Of a stretch of 64,000 nucleotides of DNA, positions 25,503 through 33,533 are shown one piece after another. Within the stretch, counting starts at the first letter, position 1. Every line of letters starts with the position of its first letter. This DNA comes from ASV31 sp965229765 (GTDB taxonomy: Bacteria; Pseudomonadota; Alphaproteobacteria; Rhodobacterales; Rhodobacteraceae), in NCBI GenBank assembly GCA_965229765.1, contig CBDDJT010000002.1, positions 186,001 to 250,000 on the forward strand. The letters are read 5' to 3'. Made by a program: the position numbers and the translations under genes. The notes below the pieces were generated by a model, which worked only from the letters and a program-made list of their open reading frames with translations, made no database searches and had not been told where the DNA came from.

Positions 25503-25568
25503 AAGGGCCTTGCAAGGCCCTTGCACGCGGGCGTTCGCCCGCGTTTCAAGCCGCTTCCAAGCGGCTTG
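25503..25568. terminator. Three tandem perfect hairpins in a convergent gap
   Basis: The 100-bp gap between xth and the methyltransferase carries a 20-bp perfect palindrome (AAGGGCCTTG and its complement, 25503-25522), a 9-bp stem with TT loop (ACGCGGGCG, 25525-25544) and a 10-bp stem with CC loop (CAAGCCGCTT, 25547-25568). They stand almost end to end. A bidirectional terminator is the simplest reading. Confidence 0.75.
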
Positions 25569-25574
25569 TCCCGG

Positions 25575-26198
25575 TCAGAGGCTCTTGCGGCCGATGATGA
25601 AGACCGCGGCGCGCTTGGCGGGGCGCCAGTTCTCTTCGATCCGGAAACCCGCGCTGCGGATGCTGTCGGCAAGCTCGTCCGAGGTAAAGACGCGGACGCG
25701 CGGCAGAAGCCCAAGTCGTTCGCCAAGGGGGGCAACAAGGCGCATCACCCTTAGCCAGTCGCCAAGGCAGGCGGTGCTGGACACCAGAAGCCCGCCGGGT
25801 TTCAGCCAGTCGTGCATCCGCGACAGCAGAGCGGCGCGGTCATCAACCAGATGCAGGAGGCTGAGCGCCATGACCGCGTCATAGCCGCCAGAGGGCGGAT
25901 CGAAGCCGTCGACATCGGCCACCTCGAACGAAAGGTTCAAAGCACCGGCGGCAGCGGCCTTGTCGCGCGCGATCTCGACCATCCGCTCGGAGAAGTCGAC
26001 GGCATGCAGGTGGCGCACGAATGGTGCGTGGGCGATCGCCGTGCTGCCGGTGCCGCAGCCCAGTTCCAGCACGTCCATCCCGGTGTGGAAGCGCGCCCGG
26101 GTGGCGGCGAGCTTGCGCTTGTACGCGTCTTCATCGGCAATGGGCGTGCGCTCGTAGCGCTCTGCAAGGCGGTTCCAGAACCGCGGCGATGCCTGCAT
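25575..26198 (-). CDS. SAM-dependent class I methyltransferase
   Basis: This 207-aa protein has a Rossmann-type SAM-binding core: motif I VLELGCGTGSTAIAHA, acidic motif II HLHAVDFSERMVEIAR, and motif IV-like GYDAVMALSLLHLV followed by LKPGGLLVSST. The small-molecule methyltransferase fold (UbiE/Methyltransf_11 type) is clear, the substrate is not. The ATG at 26198 has GGAAGGGAGT upstream. It lies 29 bp downstream of the Atm1-like exporter gene on the same strand. Confidence 0.85.
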   Translation of the reverse strand: MQASPRFWNRLAERYERTPIADEDAYKRKLAATRARFHTGMDVLELGCGTGSTAIAHAPFVRHLHAVDFSERMVEIARDKAAAAGALNLSFEVADVDGFDPPSGGYDAVMALSLLHLVDDRAALLSRMHDWLKPGGLLVSSTACLGDWLRVMRLVAPLGERLGLLPRVRVFTSDELADSIRSAGFRIEENWRPAKRAAVFIIGRKSL

Positions 26199-26227
26199 CC
26201 TACTCCCTTCCCCCGGCGGGCCGTGTT

Positions 26228-28057
26228 TCAGGCCGCCTGTTCCTCTTCGGTCGCCTGGCGCTGCCACATGGCGGCATAGCGCCCGCCGCGCGCCAGAAGC
26301 TCTTCGTGACGGCCTTCCTCGACCACCGCACCCTGTTCCAGCACCACGATTCGGTCGGCATCGACCACCGTCGACAACCTGTGCGCGATCGTGATGACCG
26401 TACGGCCCCGGCCCATGGCGCGCAACTCGTCCTGGATCTCGCGCTCGGTTTCGCTGTCGAGCGCCGATGTCGCCTCGTCCAGCAGAAGGATCGGCGGATC
26501 CTTGAGCAGGGTGCGGGCGATGCCGACGCGCTGCTTTTCCCCGCCGGACAATTTCAGCCCGCGTTCACCCACTTTCGTATCGTAGCCTTCGGGCAGGGTC
26601 GCGATGAAATCGTGGATCTTGGCGGCCCGGGCGGCGGCCTCGATCTCGGCGCGGGTGGCCTCGGGGCGGCCATAGGCGATGTTGTAGAAGATGGTGTCGT
26701 TGAAGAGCACGGTGTCCTGCGGCACCACGCCGATGCGCTCATGCAGGCTGGCCTGGGTCACGTCGCGCACGTCCTGCCCGTCGATGGTGAGCCGCCCGTC
26801 GGTGACATCGTAGAACCGGAAGAGCAGCCTGCCGATCGTCGACTTGCCCGATCCCGAAGGCCCCACCAGCGCCACGGTCTGGCCCGCCGCCACGTGTACC
26901 GTGACATCGCGCAGGATGGACCGGGCCGCGTCGTAGCCGAAGCTGACCCCGTCAAGCCGGACCTCGCCCCCGGACACGCGCAGGGCCGGCGCACCGGAGC
27001 GGTCGCGCACCTCTGGCGGCTGTTCAAGCAGGTCGAACATCTCTGCCATGTCGACGAGCGCCTGGCGGATCTCGCGGTAGACCGTCCCGAGGAAGTTGAG
27101 CGGCATGGTGATCTGGATCATGTAGGCGTTGACCATGACGAAATCGCCCACGGTCAGCGCGCCCGACTGCACCCCCCGCGCGGCCATCACCATGACCACC
27201 ACCAGCCCGCCGGTGATCAGCATGGCCTGCCCGAAGTTCAGGAAGGCCAGCGAATAAGAGGTGCGGATCGCCGCCGCCTCATAGCCCGCCATGGCATCGT
27301 CGTAGCGGTCCGCCTCGCGGCGTTCGGCGCCGAAATACTTGACGGTCTCGAAGTTCAGCAGGCTGTCGATCGCCTTTTGGTTGGCGTCGGTATCCTGGTC
27401 GTTCATGATCTTGCGGATGCGCACGCGCCATTCCGTCACACGGAAGGTGAAGACGATGTAGGCGGCGATGGTCACGACGACCACTGCCAGATACGAGATG
27501 TCGAACACCACGGCCAGAACGATACCGATCATCGCGAGTTCCAGCACCAGCGGACCGATCGAGAAGATCAGGAAGCGCAGGAGGAATTCCACCCCCTTGA
27601 CCCCGCGCTCTATGATCCGGCTGAGCCCGCCGGTCTTGCGCGTCAGATGGTAGCGCATCGACAGCGCATGGATATGCTGGAAAGTCTCGAGCGCCAGGGT
27701 GCGCAGCGCGCGCTGGCCCACGCGCGCGAAGGCCACGTCGCGTAGCTGCTGGAACCCGGTGGTCATCAGTCGCGCCATGCCATAGGCCACGGTCAGCCCG
27801 ATCGCCCCGGCCCCCAGCATCCACGCCGCATCGGTGCCATCCCCGGCCAGGGCGTCAACGGCGGCCTTGTAGAAAAAGGGCGTGCCAACCGCGACGACCT
27901 TGGACAGAAGCAGCGCCAGCATGGCCGCGACCACGCGGCGGCGGACCCATACCGGCTCGTTCGGCCAGAGATACGGCATCACCCGGCGAATCGTACGCCA
28001 GCCGCTCTGGCGCGCCTCGGCGTCAATCGCCGCGTCGGTCGTCGTGGATTGTCTCAA
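26228..28057 (-). CDS. Atm1-type ABC exporter (fused permease-ATPase)
   Basis: This 609-aa half-transporter has six predicted membrane helices in residues 40-330 and a C-terminal ATPase: Walker A VGPSGSGKSTIG, signature LSGGEKQRVGIARTLL, Walker B PILLLDEATSALDSETE, H-loop TIAHRLSTV. The N-terminal cytoplasmic helix and family features resemble bacterial Atm1 exporters for glutathione-bound metals or persulfides. The start is a TTG at 28057, supported by GGAGG 5 nt upstream; no in-frame ATG lies before the first membrane helix region. Substrate is inferred from family. Confidence 0.88.
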   Translation of the reverse strand: MRQSTTTDAAIDAEARQSGWRTIRRVMPYLWPNEPVWVRRRVVAAMLALLLSKVVAVGTPFFYKAAVDALAGDGTDAAWMLGAGAIGLTVAYGMARLMTTGFQQLRDVAFARVGQRALRTLALETFQHIHALSMRYHLTRKTGGLSRIIERGVKGVEFLLRFLIFSIGPLVLELAMIGIVLAVVFDISYLAVVVVTIAAYIVFTFRVTEWRVRIRKIMNDQDTDANQKAIDSLLNFETVKYFGAERREADRYDDAMAGYEAAAIRTSYSLAFLNFGQAMLITGGLVVVMVMAARGVQSGALTVGDFVMVNAYMIQITMPLNFLGTVYREIRQALVDMAEMFDLLEQPPEVRDRSGAPALRVSGGEVRLDGVSFGYDAARSILRDVTVHVAAGQTVALVGPSGSGKSTIGRLLFRFYDVTDGRLTIDGQDVRDVTQASLHERIGVVPQDTVLFNDTIFYNIAYGRPEATRAEIEAAARAAKIHDFIATLPEGYDTKVGERGLKLSGGEKQRVGIARTLLKDPPILLLDEATSALDSETEREIQDELRAMGRGRTVITIAHRLSTVVDADRIVVLEQGAVVEEGRHEELLARGGRYAAMWQRQATEEEQAA

Positions 28058-28115
28058 GTCCGCCTCCGCGTGCAGGGGACAAACCTAGGCACGCCCGTGA
28101 CGAATGACCAGAGGC

Positions 28116-30182
28116 CTATTGCTGTGGCAGGGTGAACACCTGGCCGGGATAGATCAGGTCGGGGTTCCGGATACGATCCCGGTTGGCCTCGAACACCCGC
28201 ACGAACAAGAGCCCCTCGCCGTATTGCTCTGTCGCGATGCCCCACAGGGTGTTGCCGGGCTGCACCGTGATGACGGCCGCCCGGGGGCGGTCGGGGGGCG
28301 GCGCGCCTGTGTCCGCCGGGGCGAGCGTGGTCAGCATCTCGGGCTCTTCGCGCTTGAACGGCGTCTCGACGCGAGAGGTGACCGTGCCCTCGGCATCAAG
28401 CTCGTCCACGCGCAGGGTGTATACGCCGGTATCGACCTCGGGCAGCGCGGTGCGCCATTGGCCGTCGGGTGCGATGCGCGTCGTCAGGATCGGCCGGTTG
28501 TCGATGTAGATGCGCACAAAGCCGTCCCCGGCGCCGCGCCCGCCAAGCGCAACCTCGCCCGCCGGGTCATAGGTGATGGTGTCGATGACCACGGTCTGCA
28601 CACCGGGGCCGGCGCCACCGTCCTGCAGCACCCGAATGCCGCTGTCGTCCGCCAGCAGGACGGCGGGCGCGACAGGCTCAGGCTCAGGCTCAGGCCCTGG
28701 TTGCGGCGCTGGTTCCGGCTCTGCCTCTGCCTCTGCCTCTGCCTCAGCCTCTGCCTCTGCCTCTGGCGCGGGTGCCAGCGACGGGCCCGGCGGGGGCGTG
28801 TCGGCGGCGGGGTCCTGCCCGGGCGCTTCGGCCACGATTTCCGGTGCCGCGGGTCCCGGCGTGGCGGCGGGAGGCTCGGCCGGCGTCGGTTCGGGGGCTG
28901 GTGCCGAAGCGTCCGCAACGTCCTCGGAGGCGGCGGGCTCCGGCGTCGCGCTCGGCGTCGGAACGGGATCGGGATCGGGCGCCGGGGCTTCGGCGACCGG
29001 CTCTGGCGCTGGCTCGGTTGTCTGCAATGGCGTCGGCTCTGTGGCCGCGGGCGTCGCCTCGGACACCCGTGCGGGGCTCGTTGCAGGTGTTGTTTCGGGC
29101 GTTGTTTCGGGCGTTGTTTCAGCCGTCGCGATCTGTTCTGGTTCGGGCGCGGGATCGGGCGCCGGTTCGGATTGCGGTGCCTCGACCACCGCCTCTTGCG
29201 TCGCGTCGGCAACAGGGGCGGGCACGCTCGGGGTGTCAGCAAGAGCCCCAGAGGCCACATCCGCCGTCCCCGCAGGCCGCTCAGGCGGGGAAGCGTCGGG
29301 CGCCGGTGCAGTGCCCGCGCCTGCATCTGGCAGCGGGGCCGTGCCGCTTGCCGCAGGAGGGACCGCCGTATCAGCGTCGCCATCGCGCGCCGGGGCGGGC
29401 GCGGCCTCGGCGGGCACCTCTGCCTCGGCGACCGACAGTTCGGCAACAGGAACATCCGGCGGCGTGTCCGAACCCGGCATTCCGTCCGGTGCGGGCTGGG
29501 CCGGCAGCGCACCGCTTTCTGCCTGCGGTGTGGCGCGGCCCGGCGTCGGGGGTCTGGCCGCGGCCGCTGTGCCTTCCTCGGGCGCCAACGCGGCCACCTG
29601 CGGGGCCTCGACCCGGCTGGGCGCAATGATGACACTTGCGGCGGAATCCCGCGCCGCCCCGTCCGCCGTCGACATGCGCAGCGACACGATGCGCGGCACC
29701 GCCGCGGCGGGCACATCGAACATCGCGACGAATCTTCCGCCCGCATCGGCATCTGTGGTCGCGACCGCCTGTCCGTCGATCATCACCTCGACCTGCGCAA
29801 GCGGCGCGGCCCGCCCGGCCACGAGCGCGCCGCCGTCAGGCGACACGCGCACGACGTCAAACCCCGGCATAACCGGGTCCGGTTCGGCCTCGGGCGCAGG
29901 TTCTGCCGTGGCGGGCGCCGCCGGTTCAGGCTCTGCCACAGGCGCTGGCGCTGGTTCGGGCGCTGGTTCGGGCGCGGCCACCGGCGCTTGCGGCACCGCG
30001 ATGCCGGCGGTCGCTGCCGGCGCGTCGGTGCCTTCCGGCGCCCCGATGGCGGGCTCGCCAACGGCAGGGGCGTCATCGCGCATGATCTGCACGCCGACCA
30101 CGACGCCGATGGCCACAACAGCCGCCGCGGCGGCACTGGCGGCGGCCGTCCCGCTGATCCCAAGTCCGGACCACATCGACAT
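28116..30182 (-). CDS. Large LysM-domain protein with Ala/Pro/Glu-rich repeat region
   Basis: This 688-aa protein has an N-terminal membrane anchor (ASAAAAAVVAIGVVVGVQIM), a bacterial Ig-like segment near residues 105-165, about 300 residues of Ala/Pro/Glu/Thr-rich sequence, a second Ig-like segment (GFVRIYIDNRPILTTRIAPD), and a C-terminal LysM domain (ITVQPGNTLWGIATEQYG to LIYPGQVFTLPQQ). It probably spans the periplasm to bind peptidoglycan. The low-complexity part contains hexamer repeats (EA units near 28719-28764) and 12-bp repeats (PETT units near 29087-29122), which can change length by slippage. Confidence 0.88.
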   Translation of the reverse strand: MSMWSGLGISGTAAASAAAAAVVAIGVVVGVQIMRDDAPAVGEPAIGAPEGTDAPAATAGIAVPQAPVAAPEPAPEPAPAPVAEPEPAAPATAEPAPEAEPDPVMPGFDVVRVSPDGGALVAGRAAPLAQVEVMIDGQAVATTDADAGGRFVAMFDVPAAAVPRIVSLRMSTADGAARDSAASVIIAPSRVEAPQVAALAPEEGTAAAARPPTPGRATPQAESGALPAQPAPDGMPGSDTPPDVPVAELSVAEAEVPAEAAPAPARDGDADTAVPPAASGTAPLPDAGAGTAPAPDASPPERPAGTADVASGALADTPSVPAPVADATQEAVVEAPQSEPAPDPAPEPEQIATAETTPETTPETTPATSPARVSEATPAATEPTPLQTTEPAPEPVAEAPAPDPDPVPTPSATPEPAASEDVADASAPAPEPTPAEPPAATPGPAAPEIVAEAPGQDPAADTPPPGPSLAPAPEAEAEAEAEAEAEAEPEPAPQPGPEPEPEPVAPAVLLADDSGIRVLQDGGAGPGVQTVVIDTITYDPAGEVALGGRGAGDGFVRIYIDNRPILTTRIAPDGQWRTALPEVDTGVYTLRVDELDAEGTVTSRVETPFKREEPEMLTTLAPADTGAPPPDRPRAAVITVQPGNTLWGIATEQYGEGLLFVRVFEANRDRIRNPDLIYPGQVFTLPQQ

Positions 30183-30281
30183 CTTTTTTCACCCCTCGTC
30201 GCGGCCAGCCCGCGCGCACGCTTGAGAGACCATATCAACACGGGTATTGGGGGTCAAAACCCTTTGGAGAAAGGCGATTTC

Positions 30282-30839
30282 ATGTCTCAGCCCCGGAAAT
30301 CCGTCTGTGTGTACTGCGGGTCACGGCCGGGGGGCCGCCCCGCCTATGTCCGCGACGCCGCCGCGACGGGCGCGATGCTGGCCCGGGAAGGCTGGCGGCT
30401 GGTCTACGGCGCGGGCGACGTCGGTCTCATGGGAGAGGTGGCGCGCGCCGCGCAGGCCGCGGGCGCCGAAACCTTCGGGGTGATCCCGGTGCACCTCATG
30501 GCGATGGAAGTGGGCAAGCGGGACCTGACGCGCTTTGTCGTCACCGAAACCATGCATGAACGCAAGAAGGTCATGTTCATGAACGCCGACGCGATCGTGG
30601 TGCTGCCGGGCGGCGCCGGATCGCTCGACGAGTTCTTCGAGGTCCTGACCTGGCGTCAGCTGGGCCTGCATGAAAAGCCAATTTATCTATTGAATACAGA
30701 AGGCTACTGGAACCCGCTCATCGCTCTTCTGAGACATGTCATCGATGAGGGCTTCGCGGACGCCTCCTTGCTGGGCTTCGTCGAGACAGTGGCGGACGTG
30801 CCCGCCCTGACGGACCGGCTTGGCGCGGCCCTGGGCTGA
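30282..30839 (+). CDS. LOG-family Rossmann protein (TIGR00730)
   Basis: This 185-aa protein belongs to the lysine-decarboxylase-like/LOG family, whose active members are cytokinin-type nucleoside 5'-monophosphate phosphoribohydrolases or other nucleotide N-glycosidases. Seen: SVCVYCGSRPGGRPAY, YGAGDVGLMGEVA, and the nucleotide loop LPGGAGSLDEFFEV, where the usual PGGxGTxxE has Ser for Thr. The ATG has GGAGAAAGG upstream. It is divergent from the LysM gene. The physiological substrate is uncertain. Confidence 0.88.
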   Translation: MSQPRKSVCVYCGSRPGGRPAYVRDAAATGAMLAREGWRLVYGAGDVGLMGEVARAAQAAGAETFGVIPVHLMAMEVGKRDLTRFVVTETMHERKKVMFMNADAIVVLPGGAGSLDEFFEVLTWRQLGLHEKPIYLLNTEGYWNPLIALLRHVIDEGFADASLLGFVETVADVPALTDRLGAALG

Positions 30840-30847
30840 TACATCCG

Positions 30848-30879
30848 GTCTTCTTCTGTTCCCAAATACTCCCGCCGGA
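30848..30879 (-). repeat. Dispersed hairpin repeat, copy 2 (inverted)
   Basis: Read on the minus strand this gives CCGGCGGGAGTATTTGGGAA then CAGAAGAAG, matching the tail of the element at 24591-24619. It starts a few bases after the LOG gene stop. Confidence 0.65.
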
Positions 30880-30885
30880 GGCGCA

Positions 30886-30939
30886 GGCCGCGCTTGCGCG
30901 GCCCAAGGAAAAGGAAGGCGGGGGCCGGATGGCCCCCGC
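30886..30939. terminator. Double hairpin between convergent LOG-family and sod genes
   Basis: GGCCGCGC-TT-GCGCGGCC (30886-30903) and GCGGGGGCC-GGAT-GGCCCCCGC (30918-30939) are two perfect stems 14 bp apart in the gap between genes that face each other. They are likely terminators for both strands. Confidence 0.7.
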
Positions 30940-30965
30940 ACCGCCTGAGAACGCTTGTGCCCCGC

Positions 30966-31577
30966 TCAGGCGCCGGAGAGGCGTGCGGCGACGTTTTCCC
31001 AGTTTACCAGTTTGTCGAGGAAGTTCTGCAGGTAGACCGGGCGCTTGTTGCGGAAGTCGATGTAGTAGGAATGCTCCCACACGTCGCACCCCAGAAGCGC
31101 GGTCTGGCCAAAGCACAGCGGGTTCACGCCGTTCTCGGTCTTGGTTACCTTCAGCGTTCCGTCGGTATCAACCACAAGCCAGCACCAGCCCGAGCCGAAC
31201 TGGCCAGCGCCCGCGGCGGCAAACTGCGACTTGAACTCATCGACCGAACCGAAACCGTCGGTGATGCGCGCTTCCAGCTCTCCGGGCATCTTCTTGTCGT
31301 CGCCGGGGCCCATCATTTCCCAGAACTGGTTGTGGTTCCAGTGCTGGCTGGCGTTGTTGAAGATGCCGTTCTGGGCAACCGCGCCGGCCTGATAGGTGCC
31401 TTTCACGATCTCTTCCAGGCTCTTGTCGGCCCACTCGGTGCCCGCGATCAGCTTGTTGCCGTTGTCGACATAGGCCTTGTGGTGCAGGTCGTGGTGGTAT
31501 TCCAGTGTCTCCTGGCTCATGCCAAGTCCGGCGAGCGCGTCGTGCGCGTAGGGAAGATCGGGAAGTTCGAAAGCCAT
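30966..31577 (-). CDS. sodB: Superoxide dismutase (Fe/Mn family)
   Basis: This 203-aa enzyme dismutates superoxide. The metal ligands are in LEYHHDLHHKAYVD (first His), FNNASQHWNHNQFW (second His) and CDVWEHSYYIDFRN (Asp and His). The QFGSGWCWLV segment and overall length suit the Fe-type cytoplasmic enzyme of alphaproteobacteria, but metal choice cannot be fixed from sequence. No signal peptide is present. It appears monocistronic. Confidence 0.95.
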   Translation of the reverse strand: MAFELPDLPYAHDALAGLGMSQETLEYHHDLHHKAYVDNGNKLIAGTEWADKSLEEIVKGTYQAGAVAQNGIFNNASQHWNHNQFWEMMGPGDDKKMPGELEARITDGFGSVDEFKSQFAAAGAGQFGSGWCWLVVDTDGTLKVTKTENGVNPLCFGQTALLGCDVWEHSYYIDFRNKRPVYLQNFLDKLVNWENVAARLSGA

Positions 31578-31695
31578 GTGAATGCCCCTCCTGTCGGCGT
31601 TTTGATCCTGCGTCTTAGGTGAGGGCGCGAGCGCCGATCGTCAACCACAATGTCGCAGGCGGGGACACCGGCCCCCGCCCTGCCCGGTTCCCCGC

Positions 31696-32745
31696 TCAGG
31701 CCGGGACCGGCAATCCAAGGGCCTGGGCGATCTGCACCGCGTTCAGCGCAGCGCCCTTCAGAAGCTGATCGCCGGACACGAACAGCGCGATGGTACGCCC
31801 GGTCGGGTCCCCGAGGTCGGTGCGCACGCGCCCCACCAGCACCTCGTCGGCGCCGGTCGCGTCGGACGGCATGGGGAAACGGTTGGCTTCGGGATCATCG
31901 ACAAGGCGCAGGCCCGGCGCGTCCTTCAGCCTCGCACGCACCTGCGCGGGCGTCACGTGGTCGGCAAACCGCACCGAAAGCGCGATCGAATGGGCACGAA
32001 GCACCGGCACGCGGACGCAGGTTATGCCGATGGGCAGGCGCGGCTGGCCAAGGATGCGGCGGGTTTCTGCGATGACCTTTTCCTCTTCGCCGTTGTAGCC
32101 CGTGTCGGGGTTCACCGGCGCATTATGGGAAAAGAGATTGAATGCGTACGGGTGCGGCAGCACCTGCGGGTCAAAGGGTTCGCCCGATAGTGCGGCGGCA
32201 GTCCCTGCGCGCAGTTCCTCCATCGCGGCGGCACCTGCGCCCGAGGCGGACTGGTAGGTCGCCATCGAAAGGCGCGTGATGCTCCACGCCCGGTGCAGGG
32301 GCGCAAGCGCCACGGTGGCGATGGCGGCGACGCAGTTTGGATTGGCGATCAGCCGGGCCCCGCCCGCCAGCGCGCCCGCATTCACCTCTGGCACCACCAG
32401 CGGCACGGACGGATCCATGCGGAAGGCAGAAGAGTTGTCGATCACGACCGCGCCGGCCGCGACGGCCACGGGGGCCCAGGCGCGCGAGATGCCCGCCCCG
32501 GCCGAAAAGAACGCCACGTCCACCGCGTCGAAGGCCGCTTCGGACAGGGGTGCGACGGCGATGTCCTGCCCGGCAAAGCGCAGGCACCGCCCGGCAGAGC
32601 GTTCAGACGCCAGCAGGCGCAGGCTGGCGACCGGCAGGCTGGAGGCTTCGAGGCAGCGGATCAGCTCGACACCGACCGCGCCGGTGGCGCCGACGATGGC
32701 GACGTTGAGGCCGCGCGCGGGGGGATTGGGGGAAATGGCGTTCAT
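31696..32745 (-). CDS. asd: Aspartate-semialdehyde dehydrogenase
   Basis: This 349-aa enzyme reduces aspartyl phosphate to aspartate semialdehyde for lysine, threonine, methionine and diaminopimelate synthesis. Seen: VAIVGATGAVGVELIRCLE for NADP binding, VIDNSSAFRMDPSVPLVVPEVN, and the catalytic cysteine in LIANPNCVAAIATVAL. The His of the active site lies in CVRVPVLRAHSIALS. The length is normal. It has its own 220-bp upstream spacer after the sarcosine oxidase operon. Confidence 0.95.
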   Translation of the reverse strand: MNAISPNPPARGLNVAIVGATGAVGVELIRCLEASSLPVASLRLLASERSAGRCLRFAGQDIAVAPLSEAAFDAVDVAFFSAGAGISRAWAPVAVAAGAVVIDNSSAFRMDPSVPLVVPEVNAGALAGGARLIANPNCVAAIATVALAPLHRAWSITRLSMATYQSASGAGAAAMEELRAGTAAALSGEPFDPQVLPHPYAFNLFSHNAPVNPDTGYNGEEEKVIAETRRILGQPRLPIGITCVRVPVLRAHSIALSVRFADHVTPAQVRARLKDAPGLRLVDDPEANRFPMPSDATGADEVLVGRVRTDLGDPTGRTIALFVSGDQLLKGAALNAVQIAQALGLPVPA

Positions 32746-32830
32746 GGCTCTCTCTTTGCTTTCAGAGGAGCGGGAACGGGGATGTCTGGATGTGTCGCTG
32801 TCCCCCGCCCTGCTCCGGCGGGGGGTGGTC

Positions 32831-32917
32831 TCAGCGCCCGGTTTCGGCAGCCATGACCAGCACCCCCGCCGAAGCGGTTGTCTTGGTGGTCATGGTTTTC
32901 TTCATCAGGCTCGACAT
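32831..32917 (-). CDS. Possible 28-aa peptide
   Basis: In the 221-bp gap between soxG and asd a short frame encodes MSSLMKKTMTTKTTASAGVL and a few more residues (28 in all). A weak AAGG lies about 8-12 nt before the ATG. The Thr/Lys-rich sequence differs from antisense shadows nearby. It could be a leader or a chance frame; I do not recognise it. Confidence 0.25.
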   Translation of the reverse strand: MSSLMKKTMTTKTTASAGVLVMAAETGR

Positions 32918-32966
32918 GGGGCGCGCCTTAGCAGGCGGCCGCGCGTCTGGCAAAGAAAAAATCGGA

Positions 32967-33533
32967 TCAGAAATGACCGACCTCGCCCCCTGTTGCCGCC
33001 GAGGTCGCCAGAAGATCGAAGACGTATTGCGCGGCCGAGCGGAAGCAGACCACGTCAAAGCTGTCCTCACCCGACATCCAGAATGCGGCCGCGGCCTGTG
33101 CCAGCCGGGTACGCCGGATCTCTCCGGGCCGGAAGGCGGCGGGCGAGACATCGGCCGGCGTCAGTTTCGCCAGAACCTCTCGCGCGGCAGGGCCGGAGAC
33201 GCGAAACACCGCGCGCGCGTCAGACACCTCGGCCACAAGGTGATGGGTCCCATCGAGAGCGGCCGACAGCGCGATTGCAGCCGCTGGCGCCTCGGCATGG
33301 GGCATCAGCAACAGAACCTCGTCGGGCGACATCCACAAGAGCCCCGTCTCGCCAGCCACGATTGCAGCGCGCGGACCCGGGAAGTCGACGCCCGAAACTC
33401 CCGTCGCCGCGTTCCGCAGGCGGGCATCGCCCAGATCCCCACGAAGGGTGATCATGCCGCGAAGGCCCATTTCCGCGACCCGGGCGATACCGTCAAACGA
33501 ACGGCCCTGAAGAGCGCCTTGTGCGTCAGACAT
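32967..33533 (-). CDS. soxG: Sarcosine oxidase gamma subunit
   Basis: This 188-aa protein is the small gamma subunit of heterotetrameric sarcosine oxidase, related to the aminomethyltransferase fold. Seen: the GLRGMITLRGDLGDARLRNA start region, LLWMSPDEVLLLMP and VSDARAVFRVSGPAAREVLAKL, with a C-terminal FDVVCFRSAAQYVFDLL. It overlaps soxA by 8 bp and is the last gene of the operon. The complex oxidises N-methylglycine to glycine, delivering the methyl group to tetrahydrofolate and making H2O2. Confidence 0.92.
   Translation of the reverse strand: MSDAQGALQGRSFDGIARVAEMGLRGMITLRGDLGDARLRNAATGVSGVDFPGPRAAIVAGETGLLWMSPDEVLLLMPHAEAPAAAIALSAALDGTHHLVAEVSDARAVFRVSGPAAREVLAKLTPADVSPAAFRPGEIRRTRLAQAAAAFWMSGEDSFDVVCFRSAAQYVFDLLATSAATGGEVGHF

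Noticed and set aside
26021..27745. 574-aa plus-strand frame opposite the ABC exporter
   Set aside because: It is His/Arg/Gly-rich with no family motifs, and the minus-strand exporter has all ATPase motifs.
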